NCBI GenBank assembly: GCA_902612125.1 | Contig: CACMBV010000006.1 | Coordinates: 1-64,000, forward strand | Direction: 5' to 3' | DNA: 64,000 bases | Source of the DNA: an uncultured Verrucomicrobiota bacterium | GTDB taxonomy: Bacteria > Verrucomicrobiota > Verrucomicrobiia > Opitutales > Seribacteraceae | Made by a program: the position numbers and the translations under genes | Shown: one piece after another, positions 25,139 through 34,069 of the stretch | How positions within the stretch are numbered: position 1 is the stretch's first letter | How the letters are laid out: each line of letters begins with the position of its first letter | The notes under the pieces: generated by a model | Told to the model about the DNA's origin: nothing | Database searches by the model: none | What the model saw: the letters and a program-made list of their open reading frames with translations, nothing else

Positions 25139-25181
25139 TGTAATACATAAAAAAAGGTCCGCCCGCATAAGCGAACGAACC
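25139..25181. repeat. ~45-bp repeat, right copy
   Basis: Related to 23252-23296 at about 80 percent with one gap. It overlaps the hairpin at 25152-25185, so the repeated unit may be a mobile or recurrent terminator sequence. Confidence 0.6.
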
Positions 25182-25185
25182 TTTT
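25152..25185 (+). terminator. Intrinsic terminator-like hairpin after the HNH gene
   Basis: Arms aaaaggt (25152-25158) and acctttt (25179-25185) pair perfectly. The inner segments ccgcccgc and gcgaacga pair partly around the loop ataa. The flanking A and T runs make it potentially bidirectional. Confidence 0.6.
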
Positions 25186-25215
25186 GTAATATCACCACAA
25201 CCACGCCTTAAACAT

Positions 25216-25352
25216 TCAGGCAATGCCCAGCTCTTGATCAAAGACCCCCGTTAGAATCCTGCTTCTTTCAGGAAGCAAATGAGGCTTTTCCTTCATGGTT
25301 TCCGTGAAGGCGTTATGTAACGACCACGCCGTCCTTGGTACGAACTCCTCAT

Positions 25353-25356
<4 letters not shown>
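25216..25356 (-). pseudogene. DUF932-like C-terminal fragment
   Basis: The minus frame encodes WHEEFVPRTAWSLHNAFTE and continues through KPHLLPERSRIL to EQLGIA-like end DQELGIA and a stop. The TAW-x-L-x-NA-x-TE pattern resembles the C-terminus of DUF932 proteins, which are found on phages, plasmids and islands. Only 46 codons remain, an in-frame stop lies just upstream, and its broken end abuts the recombinase fragment at about 25353. The family call is tentative. Confidence 0.4.
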
Positions 25357-25686
<330 letters not shown>

Positions 25687-25702
25687 AAATTGCGAATCGA
25701 AG

Positions 25703-25731
25703 ATAAAAACAAGCCGGTTGCTGTAAGTCAA
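25703..25731 (-). promoter_or_regulatory. Sigma-70-type promoter of tRNA-Asp
   Basis: On the minus strand TTGACT (25726-25731) and TTTTAT (25703-25708) are separated by exactly 17 nt. The -10 box ends 16 bp upstream of the first tRNA nucleotide at 25686. The promoter lies outside the island, consistent with integration at the 3' end leaving expression intact. Confidence 0.6.
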
Positions 25732-25823
25732 GATACAAGATTCCCTGAAATTTTGTCAGTAATTCGCTTTTTCTCTTCCGAAATTGGCTTGGAGAACCGC
25801 TCATTTAATGCAGTCTGTTTTTT

Positions 25824-26468
25824 ATGAAAAATTTGTGTGTGGAAAAAATGGAACTGGGGCCAATTGCCACCAATGCGTTTTTAATATGGGAAGAAAATGG
25901 CAACGGAGAGGCTGTATTGATTGATGCACCTCCCTTTTCAAAGGAAACGGTTCAGCAAGTGCTGGAAAACGAGAAACTGAAATTGAGGGCGATCTGGTTG
26001 ACCCATGGCCATTGGGATCATATGGGAGGCGTGGCCGATTTTTCTACCAATAAATTGGAAATTATTGGGCACAGGGATGATCAAGTAATGTTTGAGCAAC
26101 CGGGGATTATGTCTTCCTTTGCGATTCCAGGGCTGGAGCTCAAACCGGTGCAAATTACTCAATGGGTAGGACATGGAGAAAAACTTGATCTTTGGGGTAG
26201 GGAGATCGAGGTGCGTCACTGTCCTGGTCATTGCCCGGGCAATGTGGTATTCTGGTTCAAAGAGGAGGGGCGATGCTTTGTGGGCGATGTGATATTTGCG
26301 GGTAGTGTGGGCAGGAGCGACTTGCCGGGCGGGGATTTTGCGGTTCTGAAAAAATCGATTCATGAAAGTATTTACACTCTGCCTGATGATACTCTTTTGC
26401 ACCCTGGACACGGGGAGGATACCCGGGTGGATCTGGAAAAAAGCTCCAATCCGTTTGTCCAGGCGTAA
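25824..26468 (+). CDS. MBL-fold (glyoxalase II-like) hydrolase
   Basis: 214 residues, a soluble metallo-beta-lactamase-fold hydrolase. The zinc motif THGHWDHMGG lies at about residues 59-68; further ligands are in HCPGHCPGN (about 133-141) and FVGDVIF with the bridging Asp, and HPGHGEDT near the C-terminus. This matches the YcbL/GloB-like subgroup that hydrolyses thioesters such as S-lactoylglutathione; the actual substrate is not determined. It is the first gene on the core side of tRNA-Asp and 27 bp ahead of the helicase gene on the same strand. Confidence 0.9.
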   Translation: MKNLCVEKMELGPIATNAFLIWEENGNGEAVLIDAPPFSKETVQQVLENEKLKLRAIWLTHGHWDHMGGVADFSTNKLEIIGHRDDQVMFEQPGIMSSFAIPGLELKPVQITQWVGHGEKLDLWGREIEVRHCPGHCPGNVVFWFKEEGRCFVGDVIFAGSVGRSDLPGGDFAVLKKSIHESIYTLPDDTLLHPGHGEDTRVDLEKSSNPFVQA

Positions 26469-26495
26469 AGATTCCAATAACCTAGCTTCCGTTTT

Positions 26496-28550
26496 ATGAT
26501 CAGGGTGCTTGGCAATGAAGAACCACATGGGGTGGGTGAAAAAAGCGTTGTTGAAAATATATTCAAAGACGGGGGAAGTCTGATGAAGGTGCTTGATTTC
26601 GAACATCGGAGGGAACAAACAGAGATGGCGATAGCGGTGGTGGATGCCCTGCAAAATGGTACTCATCTCTTGTTTGAAGCAGGCACGGGGGTGGGGAAGA
26701 GCCTGGCTTACCTAATCCCGTCCCTGATTCACGCCATTCAGAATAATCGCCCCTGTGTTGTGGCCACCAACACCATCAATTTACAGGAACAATTGCTGGA
26801 AAAGGACATACCTGCGGTGAGAAAAGTATTTGAATCGGATGAGAAATATCATTGGTTTGCCGATTTTCAATGTGCCTTGCTGGTGGGGCGGGCCAACTAT
26901 CTTTGCTCTACCCGTTTGCATCGTGCCCTCAGCGGACAGGCTGATTTTCTGGACGGGGGGCAAAGGAAAGAACTTGAGAGAATTGCGGAATGGTCAAACT
27001 ACGGAGCCATGGAGGGTATCCGGCAGGAGATGTCCCCGCCTCCTTCGACTGTGGTGTGGGATCAGGTGAATGCGGATTCATCGCTTTGCTCCAACAAGAG
27101 ATGTCATCCTGATCATTGTTGTTACCGCAGGGCCCGGGCCAGGGTGGAGGGGGCCAACTTGGTGATTATTAATCATAGCCTGCTTTTTTCTTTGCTGGGA
27201 GCCGGATTTGGACCCGGTGGTGATGAGGGAGGGGTGCTCTTTGCCGATGATTTTATTGTTTTTGATGAGGCCCATGAAATGCCGGACGTGGCCAGTGATC
27301 ATCTCGGCCTGTCCATCAGTTCCTGGGCACTGGAAACTTTTTTGCGGCGGCTCTACAACCCCAGGAGGGGGAAAGGCTTGCTTAAATTGGCGGGCAGGCT
27401 TTCTGATTTAGAGGCGGTGGAGAATGCGATACAGGCGGTGGAGGACTTCTTTCAATTTCTAAATGTGGAAAGTTTGGGTCAAAGGGAACGTTCCCGATTA
27501 GTGGAGAAGGGGAGGCTCCCAATGGAGGTTTTTCCACCCCTTAGCTTGGTCCTGAGGAAACTGGTGGAATTAGGAGAGGTGTGTGAGGATGAGACCACCA
27601 AACTTGAAATCAAGGATCAGGCTAAACGGATGCAGGGATATTTGAACGGGTTGTCCGAGGTGTTTGACCTGAAGAATCCAGACGCGGTTTACTGGATGGA
27701 AAGGACGGGAAAAAAGAATCAAATCATCCATCTTCGGAGTGCTCCTCTAAAGGTTGCCGAGATTTTACGGGACGAGCTTTTTGCCAAAAAATCATCCATT
27801 ATCATGACCAGTGCAACGCTAACACGGAAAGGGAAGGCGGATTCCTTTCGTAAAGAGGTGGGGGTGGATAATGCGGATGAACGGGTGGTGAAATCGCCTT
27901 TTGATTACCAGCACAACATGCAGATTCGGATTATGTCTGATTTTCCGGAACCACAGAGCCGAGACCGGTCGTTGTATTTGAATTGTCTGTTTCAAGCGAT
28001 TGATATGGCGGCCCGTTCGATGGAGGGTGGCACGCTCGTTTTATTCACCAACTACGCGGATCTGGAGTATTGTTATTACAACCTGCGAGGTCCCTGGTCC
28101 AAGCTGGGACGATCGGTCTATGCCCAGGGCCAAGGCTTTTCCCGCTCTGAATTACGGTCCAAGATGCTGGACGAGGGGGATGTATTACTTTTAGGTGCGG
28201 AAAGTTTCTGGAAGGGATTTGACGCGAAGGGGGCTTGCCTGTCTCAGGTTATTTTGACCAGGTTACCCTTCGAGAACCCGGGGCATCCGATTATGGAAGC
28301 GAAAACAGAAAGACTGGAGGCGGAGGGGAAAAGTTCCTTTTTGGAAATTACCATTCCCAAGTCGGTGATTCGTTTCCGGCAGGGAATTGGTCGTTTGATT
28401 CGTTCTCATACGGATATGGGCGATTTATTGATTCTGGATTCGCGGATTCTGCACAAACGATACGGAGCTCATTTTCTCTCAGAATTACCCAACCGAGACT
28501 ATAGATTAGAGCAAATGCAAGAAATAATGGGTGAAATGGAAAGTGACTAA
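26496..28550 (+). CDS. DinG/XPD-family ATP-dependent DNA helicase
   Basis: 684 residues (or 655 from ATG 26583). Superfamily 2 helicase of the DinG/YoaA type, acting on DNA with a 5' tail or R-loops during repair. Walker A is FEAGTGVGKSLAYLIPSL near 56-73, motif Ia is ATNTINLQEQL, the DEAH box is FDEAHEM near 254-260, and the C-terminal motif VI is RQGIGRLIRSH near 629-639. Four or more Cys for an Fe-S cluster are present: YLC near 135, then SLC and CHPDHCC near 199-211. It follows the MBL gene closely. No nuclease domain is fused to it. Confidence 0.92.
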   Translation: MIRVLGNEEPHGVGEKSVVENIFKDGGSLMKVLDFEHRREQTEMAIAVVDALQNGTHLLFEAGTGVGKSLAYLIPSLIHAIQNNRPCVVATNTINLQEQLLEKDIPAVRKVFESDEKYHWFADFQCALLVGRANYLCSTRLHRALSGQADFLDGGQRKELERIAEWSNYGAMEGIRQEMSPPPSTVVWDQVNADSSLCSNKRCHPDHCCYRRARARVEGANLVIINHSLLFSLLGAGFGPGGDEGGVLFADDFIVFDEAHEMPDVASDHLGLSISSWALETFLRRLYNPRRGKGLLKLAGRLSDLEAVENAIQAVEDFFQFLNVESLGQRERSRLVEKGRLPMEVFPPLSLVLRKLVELGEVCEDETTKLEIKDQAKRMQGYLNGLSEVFDLKNPDAVYWMERTGKKNQIIHLRSAPLKVAEILRDELFAKKSSIIMTSATLTRKGKADSFRKEVGVDNADERVVKSPFDYQHNMQIRIMSDFPEPQSRDRSLYLNCLFQAIDMAARSMEGGTLVLFTNYADLEYCYYNLRGPWSKLGRSVYAQGQGFSRSELRSKMLDEGDVLLLGAESFWKGFDAKGACLSQVILTRLPFENPGHPIMEAKTERLEAEGKSSFLEITIPKSVIRFRQGIGRLIRSHTDMGDLLILDSRILHKRYGAHFLSELPNRDYRLEQMQEIMGEMESD

Positions 28551-28625
28551 ACCGTTCCAAATTCTTCTTTTGTCAATTGACTTCGGTAACAACTTTGTAT
28601 CCTTATAAAGATTCGCCCACCAAAT

Positions 28626-29339
28626 ATGATCATTACTTCCCATGGACATAGTGATGTCGGATTCGTTCGTGAAAACAATGAAGACTCTTTTCTTGTGGAT
28701 GAAAGCAAGGGGATTTACTGCGTGGCGGATGGGGTAGGCGGTCTGCCCTTCGGTAATTTGGCCAGTCGGATGGCGGTTAAACTATTCTCGGCCATGATTC
28801 ATAACTCCTCGGATTGTCTTTCCTCGGAGGAATTAAAGCAGATATCCCATCGTGTACATCATGATGTGGTGGAATGCGGACACCTGGTTGGCGGTGAGAA
28901 TGGGATCGGGACCACTTTCTCCGCGATACGACTTTTGCCGGACCGTTGTTTATTCTCTCATGTGGGTGATTCTTCGATCCTATACAGCAATGGAACGAGT
29001 CTGAAAAAAATCTCCAAGTGTCATACCCTCGGAGATGAACTGATTGAAAAGCACGGCCCGGATGCAGCCAACGATATGCCCGAGCATTACATGCACACCC
29101 TTACCCGATGTATGGGTCAGGACATCGATTTTGAAGTAGATATAGGCGAACAAGCTCTTTCTCCCGGTGACCAATTGGTTATTTGCTCAGATGGAATCAC
29201 CAATATGGTTAAACTGGACGAAATCAATGCGATGATGAAAGACCTTGAGCCTAAAGATTTTATTCATTCGCTAATCGACGCGGCCAACCAAAACGGAGGG
29301 GTTGATAATTCAACCGCGGTCACCATCCGGGTTTCATAA
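28626..29339 (+). CDS. PP2C-type Ser/Thr phosphatase
   Basis: 237 residues, a bare bacterial PP2C catalytic domain without membrane segments. Metal-binding motifs: SDVGFVRENNEDSFLVD (8-24), YCVADGVGGLPFG (31-43), the FSHVGDSSI segment near 110, SDGITN near 189-194 and the C-terminal DNSTAVTI. It reverses Ser/Thr phosphorylation and could oppose Hanks kinases; the only kinase of that class in the window is in the island at 16635-17516, and no direct link is implied. TTGACT (28578) and TATAAA (28605) lie upstream, but at 21 nt spacing they are not an ideal promoter. A TPR gene follows after 15 nt. Confidence 0.92.
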   Translation: MIITSHGHSDVGFVRENNEDSFLVDESKGIYCVADGVGGLPFGNLASRMAVKLFSAMIHNSSDCLSSEELKQISHRVHHDVVECGHLVGGENGIGTTFSAIRLLPDRCLFSHVGDSSILYSNGTSLKKISKCHTLGDELIEKHGPDAANDMPEHYMHTLTRCMGQDIDFEVDIGEQALSPGDQLVICSDGITNMVKLDEINAMMKDLEPKDFIHSLIDAANQNGGVDNSTAVTIRVS

Positions 29340-29354
29340 GCATGTTGTGAAAAA

Positions 29355-29675
29355 ATGACCGATAAGATTTCGGCCCTACAGGAAAAGCTAGCATCAAAAC
29401 CAGACCAAGTTTTCCATCGGTACAGCCTGGCTCAAGCTTATTACGAGAGTCAACAAGTGGATCAGGCTTGCATTGAATTTAAAAAATGTCTGGAGGTAAA
29501 ACCCGACTGGATGATGGCGGCTCTTTTTTTGGGTAAAGCCTGTTTGGAGGTCGGCAATAAAGACCAAGCCAAATTCTACCTGGAGCGAGCGTTGGCCTTG
29601 GCACAAGACCAAAACCATGATGATCCCGGGGAAGAAGCCAAGAAACTCCTGAAGGAATGTTCTCTTTCCGGCTGA
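29355..29675 (+). CDS. TPR repeat protein
   Basis: 106 residues, soluble. Two to three tetratricopeptide repeats are visible (HRYSLAQAYYESQQVDQACI, AALFLGKACLEVGNKDQAKF), covering nearly the whole chain. Such proteins act as adaptors. It sits between the PP2C and murJ genes on the same strand and is likely co-transcribed with them; no partner is evident from sequence. Confidence 0.85.
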   Translation: MTDKISALQEKLASKPDQVFHRYSLAQAYYESQQVDQACIEFKKCLEVKPDWMMAALFLGKACLEVGNKDQAKFYLERALALAQDQNHDDPGEEAKKLLKECSLSG

Positions 29676-29702
29676 CTTATTTTGTGATTTAGGCAAGAAA
29701 AG

Positions 29703-31247
29703 ATGGGGAAACTAATGGGGCGGTTATCTCTTGTCAGTTCCCTGACCCTGATGTCGCGGATTCTCGGACTGGGAAGGGATGTCCTCTTTTTTAGTTGTTT
29801 TGGGGCGTCCCTGATCGGAGAAGCCTTCATCCTAGCCTTTACTTTTCCCAACCTGTTTCGGCGAATGCTGGGTGAAGGAACCCTAAGTTCGGCATTCATT
29901 CCAGTATTTACGGATACACTGAGAGCCAAATCGAAAGAAAAAGCTCTTTTTTTACTTAATCAGGTGACTTCCCGGCTGTTTGGTTTTTTGGGACTGGGTA
30001 GTTTTTTTGTTTGTACGGTTTCCTATTACGTGAGCAGATACGGGATACTCGAACATCCCAAATGGGCTGAAGGAATTTTTCTGAACAGTCTATCCTTTGG
30101 CTATGTTGTACTCATTTGTGGTTCTGCCATTTTGGTGGGTTCCCTTAACAGTACGGGCCGTTTTTTTGAAGGTGCTTTTTCCCCGGTGATTTTGAATTTA
30201 TTTATGATTCTATCAATGGTGGCAGGAAAGTTCATTTTCGGGTTGGATTTATCTAAACTTGCGGCAGTCCTTTGCATCAGTGTTATGCTTGCCGGGATGG
30301 TTCAGTTATTGCTTCCATGGTTAAAGCTAAGAAGCTCACTGAACTGGAAGTTCCAGCTCATTTTTTCCGGTTCTGCGGAGATGGATCAAATTAAATCTCT
30401 TTTCTGGGTCGGAGCCCTCGGGGCTGCGGTCGGTCAAATCAATATTCTGGTCTCAAGGTTTTTTGCCTACTCCCTGGATGAAAGTGGGGGGCTTTCCTAC
30501 TTATTTTTATCGTCCCGTCTGGTCGAACTACCATTGGGTGTTTTTGCGATTGCGATTAGTACGGTGTTTTTTCCGGAAATGGCCCGGGCGGTAAGTGGGG
30601 GAGAACGTTCTAAATTTCTGGAATCAGTACACAAGGGCTTGCGCCTAACTGCGGGGATTACCATACCCGCAGCGGTTGGCTTAGCTACCCTCGCTGAACC
30701 CATCCTGACCACGCTTTTTCAGTGGGGTGAATTTGGAAAAGAGGAAGTACTGGATGCCTCCGAAATCTTACTGATTGCCAGTGCTGGACTCCCGTTTTAC
30801 GCGATTTCCACTTTTTTAGTCAAAGTTTATCATTCCAAAAAAAGAATGAGTTTGCCCTTGCAAGCCGCCATTATCAGTCTAACGGCAAACTTGCTATTCA
30901 GTCTTTTTTTGATTGGAGAGTATAAAGTGCACGGACTGGCCTGGGCAAATGTTCTGGCAGCGATAATGCAGACCTTATATCTGGTATTTCGACTGGAAGA
31001 AATCTCTCTGAAAACCCTGCTGGGATATCAGCCTTTGCATCTTTTTACGATTTTACTCTCCTCCTCTACCATGGCTTTGGTTGTATGGATGGCCCGACAG
31101 GTCCTTTTTATCCCGAGCAACAAGGTTGAAAATCTGTTTTATCTCTTTTTAACCATTCCCTTGGGGTTGGTAACCTATGGGGCAGTTCTTTCCATTTTCA
31201 GGTTTCCGGAAGCAAGAAAATTAATCCAAAAAATTCTTTTCCGATGA
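29703..31247 (+). CDS. murJ: MurJ, lipid II flippase
   Basis: 514 residues with about 14 hydrophobic segments, the expected length and topology for MurJ/MviN of the MOP superfamily. It moves lipid II to the outer face of the inner membrane for peptidoglycan synthesis. The N-terminal signature SRILGLGRDVLFFSCFGAS and FTFPNLFRRMLGEGTLSSAF (about 18-65), with its essential Arg residues, is intact, as is the later LVELPLGVFAIAISTVFFPE. It starts at ATG 29703. It shows that this bacterium makes peptidoglycan in the normal way. Confidence 0.95.
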   Translation: MGKLMGRLSLVSSLTLMSRILGLGRDVLFFSCFGASLIGEAFILAFTFPNLFRRMLGEGTLSSAFIPVFTDTLRAKSKEKALFLLNQVTSRLFGFLGLGSFFVCTVSYYVSRYGILEHPKWAEGIFLNSLSFGYVVLICGSAILVGSLNSTGRFFEGAFSPVILNLFMILSMVAGKFIFGLDLSKLAAVLCISVMLAGMVQLLLPWLKLRSSLNWKFQLIFSGSAEMDQIKSLFWVGALGAAVGQINILVSRFFAYSLDESGGLSYLFLSSRLVELPLGVFAIAISTVFFPEMARAVSGGERSKFLESVHKGLRLTAGITIPAAVGLATLAEPILTTLFQWGEFGKEEVLDASEILLIASAGLPFYAISTFLVKVYHSKKRMSLPLQAAIISLTANLLFSLFLIGEYKVHGLAWANVLAAIMQTLYLVFRLEEISLKTLLGYQPLHLFTILLSSSTMALVVWMARQVLFIPSNKVENLFYLFLTIPLGLVTYGAVLSIFRFPEARKLIQKILFR

Positions 31248-31308
31248 AAAAGGGAAGGGCACGAAATCATTGACAAAGGAGTGGGATTGCAAGAATCTTC
31301 GAATCACT

Positions 31309-31929
31309 ATGGAAGAATCTGGAAATAAGGTTCGCGGGTTTACACTAATGGAATTGATGGCCGTTTTAGTCATCATTGGGATTCTATTTGGAATTATTTT
31401 TACGGGGGCCAGTTATCTTTTTAGTGCCCAGGAAGATAAGAAAGCAAAGGCTGAGGTTGAGACCATTGCCCTGGCTTTGAAACAATTTCATTCTGAGTTC
31501 GGAGACTATCCAAATGCTTCTGTCAATCAGTCTGAAGAGCAAAGGGGTAAGATTTTGTTCATGACCTTGTCGGGATGGATGGATGTATTGGGATATGAGA
31601 TTGAAAAAGATCTCAGGGGAAAATCGTTTTTGCCATCCGATAGTTATGCATTGGGCAAGGCGGACGGGGATATTATTGAGACCTACACCCTTACGGGCGA
31701 TCAATTATTGGGAGATATTGGTAAGAATGAAGAGATTTTTCTGATCGATCCGTGGTCCGCCGCATATGTTTATGAATATCCTCGGTCGGACGGACATACG
31801 GGCTACCTGCTTTACAGCAAGGGTCCGGACGGTCAATCCTCCTACTTCACAACTGAACTTACCAGCACTCCGGAAAAACAGTCCATTGATGAGGACAACA
31901 TTCCATCAAGTGAACCCGGTAAATGGTAA
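31309..31929 (+). CDS. Prepilin-like protein 1 (type II/IV pseudopilin)
   Basis: 206 residues from ATG 31309; an upstream TTG at 31270 is less likely because the leader would be too long. The short leader ends at G followed by FTLMELMAVLVIIGILFG: cleavage by a prepilin peptidase is predicted between G and F, with the conserved Glu at +5. The C-terminal domain contains SEFGDYPNA and a GPDGQS-type segment of GspG-like pseudopilins (YLLYSKGPDGQSSYF). It is the first of four tandem prepilin genes in one operon. Confidence 0.85.
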   Translation: MEESGNKVRGFTLMELMAVLVIIGILFGIIFTGASYLFSAQEDKKAKAEVETIALALKQFHSEFGDYPNASVNQSEEQRGKILFMTLSGWMDVLGYEIEKDLRGKSFLPSDSYALGKADGDIIETYTLTGDQLLGDIGKNEEIFLIDPWSAAYVYEYPRSDGHTGYLLYSKGPDGQSSYFTTELTSTPEKQSIDEDNIPSSEPGKW

Positions 31930-31948
31930 ATCATTGCCCTTCAAAATT

Positions 31949-32617
31949 ATGAAAAATAAAAACAACAAAGGATTTACCCTGATTGAATTGCTTGTGGTAA
32001 TTGCGATTCTGGGCGTATTGATGGGTTTAATCGGGCCCAAAGTTTTTGATTTGCTCAGCGGGTCCAAAGCCACGAAAACCCAAGCAATTTTTAAGTCCTG
32101 GGTAACCCAACTTTACCAGTACAAAGAATATTATAAATATTTCCCGCCATTCCTTTTGGAATATGAAGAAGGGGAACCCGTTTTGCTCACAGATGATGAG
32201 GCTCACGCCGCTTTCATTGCTGCGTTGAAAGGAATGCAATGGGATGTCGGCAACCAGTCATGGTCGAAGTTAGATGACAATATGCTCCGGGAAAATAAAA
32301 AGTCGAGACAGTTCCATTCCTTTACCGATGATGAATTTAATGAAGAAGGGTATCTTGCGGATGCCTGGGGTGGGCGTAACATTCAGTTGGTGGTGGATCA
32401 GGATGGTGATGGGTTGATTGAATTGTCATCCGAGGTGGTAAATGAAATTAAAGATGCCCTGAAAAGCGAGTATGACGGAGAAGTAGTGGAAGAGGCGGCG
32501 GAAAAATTTAAAGTAGTCCGGGATAAAGTTGGGGTCTTTGTTTTGGAGGATAAAACCGGTGAGTTTGATTCGGGCAATGTTTTTTCATGGGATATTCAAA
32601 AGTTTCTTACAGAATAA
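31949..32617 (+). CDS. Prepilin-like protein 2 (GspG-like)
   Basis: 222 residues from ATG 31949 (MKNKNNKGFTLIELLVVIAI); the longer open frame from 31766 overlaps the previous gene and is rejected. The class III leader MKNKNNKG is followed by FTLIELLVVIAILGVLMGLIGP, with Glu at +5. The globular part has a DAWGGRNIQLVVDQDGDGLIE segment with GspG-type DxWG and a possible calcium loop. Probably a pseudopilin of a type II-like secretion or pilus system whose motor genes are elsewhere. Confidence 0.85.
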   Translation: MKNKNNKGFTLIELLVVIAILGVLMGLIGPKVFDLLSGSKATKTQAIFKSWVTQLYQYKEYYKYFPPFLLEYEEGEPVLLTDDEAHAAFIAALKGMQWDVGNQSWSKLDDNMLRENKKSRQFHSFTDDEFNEEGYLADAWGGRNIQLVVDQDGDGLIELSSEVVNEIKDALKSEYDGEVVEEAAEKFKVVRDKVGVFVLEDKTGEFDSGNVFSWDIQKFLTE

Positions 32618-32635
32618 CCATATCCAAATTTGCCC

Positions 32636-33328
32636 ATGAATAGTCGCCTGCAGGGATTCACGCTGATGGAACTGCTGGTGGTGCTGGCCGTGATGGGGGT
32701 AATGATGGGACTGATTGGTTTCACTCTGTTGGGTGGAGGGGGAAATGAGTTGGGAGCCGCCCAGCGGGAACTTTTGGGAATGATCCAAAAAGCCCGCTCC
32801 CAAGCTGCCCTTAGTGGCCGAGAAACCCGGTTACTTGTCTGGAACGATCCAGAGGATGAGGACAAATATCACCGCTATCTCGAAATTGTAACCAGGGATG
32901 CCAATGAGAGTGACAGTTGGATGGTGGCTGGCGAGGAATTCTTTTTAACCGACGGGGTATATTTGGTGCCCAGTGATGAAAGCCTTTCGTTGCAATCGGA
33001 TGATTGGAGAGAAGATGCTTTTTCGATTTGGAGCCATGAGGATGCGGAGGAGTTCAAACTCGAATCTGCCTTTAAGGGTGTAAGAAAAGAGGGGGGGAGC
33101 GAGGATTTTATTTATTTGGCCTTTAGCGGGACGGGAAATTTAATTTGCCGGGAGGACAGTGGAGGCATTCTCCAACCGCCCAAATTAGTCCTCGCGATCG
33201 GAGAGCCAAACCCGGTTGATGAAAACAAGGCCCTGCGTTTTAATGATGCCAATGCCATCGCGGGTATTTTGATGAGAAGATTTGGGGGTTTTGCAGTGCT
33301 GGATGTGAATGATTTTATCCGTCCTTGA
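32636..33328 (+). CDS. Prepilin-like protein 3 (GspH/FimT-like)
   Basis: 230 residues from ATG 32636. Leader MNSRLQG then FTLMELLVVLAVMGVMMGLIG, Glu at +5. The segment AQRELLGMIQKARSQAALSG followed by RETRLLVWND matches the GspH/FimT helix and first strands, where a minor pseudopilin begins its beta-sheet domain. Located 18 bp after gene 2 and 5 bp before gene 4. Confidence 0.85.
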   Translation: MNSRLQGFTLMELLVVLAVMGVMMGLIGFTLLGGGGNELGAAQRELLGMIQKARSQAALSGRETRLLVWNDPEDEDKYHRYLEIVTRDANESDSWMVAGEEFFLTDGVYLVPSDESLSLQSDDWREDAFSIWSHEDAEEFKLESAFKGVRKEGGSEDFIYLAFSGTGNLICREDSGGILQPPKLVLAIGEPNPVDENKALRFNDANAIAGILMRRFGGFAVLDVNDFIRP

Positions 33329-33333
33329 AGCCA

Positions 33334-34056
33334 ATGAGGAAGAGAATAAAAAAAGGATTTACTCTGATCGAGGTGGTGATTGCCCTCGCTGTGTTTGCTT
33401 TTTTGATCGGAGGCTTGTTGGGCTTTTTGCCCTGGAGTGTGGAGGGAGTAAGTAAAGTTAGGGAGCAAGATGCTGCCTATGGGTTGGTCGATGGCATACA
33501 AATTGAGCTGGAGCGAATGGGTTTTTCCCTTGTGGAGGCGGGGACCAACCGACTTCAGGGTATGTACAATGCCTTTGATTCACCCAGTGAGGCCGCTAGC
33601 AAATTTGATATTCTACTGGTTGCTCGAAGATCAGGAGGGCAGGTAGCTTTGGAGCAGGTGGTGGAAGAGGCATCTCTAGCTTTGATGAATAGCAATCAAT
33701 TGGAGGAAGGAGTGAATCAAGATCTTCTCACCAAAGAAACCGGTGGGGTCGTTTATTTCAATCTTACAGAAAATCAGGAACCTATTTCGCTGATTGGCTT
33801 TGATGATAGTCACAAAGAGCTCTATCCATATTCAACCCGGTGGATTCCGGAGGGAGAGAGATATTTTCTGGTTAAATGTTCTCAGTTTCCTGTAGAGCAC
33901 CGACACCAGCATCACCCAAGTAATGGTTTTCTTGCCCTGCAAGTCGATGTCCAGTGGCCTTACAAAGTACCTGATCCTTCATCGGAGGAAGGTTTTCGCA
34001 GGATTCCAATGAAATACCGCAATCATTTCCGATTGCCGATGGCTATCACCCGCTAA
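33334..34056 (+). CDS. Prepilin-like protein 4 (GspI/GspJ-like minor pseudopilin)
   Basis: 240 residues from ATG 33334. Leader MRKRIKKG then FTLIEVVIALAVFAFLIGGL, Glu at +5. The remainder is a beta-rich globular region without clear signatures. The set of one or two GspG-like, one GspH-like and one minor pseudopilin resembles the pilin part of a type II system. The menA-like gene begins 14 bp later. Confidence 0.82.
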   Translation: MRKRIKKGFTLIEVVIALAVFAFLIGGLLGFLPWSVEGVSKVREQDAAYGLVDGIQIELERMGFSLVEAGTNRLQGMYNAFDSPSEAASKFDILLVARRSGGQVALEQVVEEASLALMNSNQLEEGVNQDLLTKETGGVVYFNLTENQEPISLIGFDDSHKELYPYSTRWIPEGERYFLVKCSQFPVEHRHQHHPSNGFLALQVDVQWPYKVPDPSSEEGFRRIPMKYRNHFRLPMAITR

Positions 34057-34069
34057 ATTTTTTCTTTCA

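Noticed and set aside
31309-34056. Complete type II secretion operon
   Set aside because: Only prepilin-like genes are present; secretin, ATPase and inner-membrane components are absent from the window.
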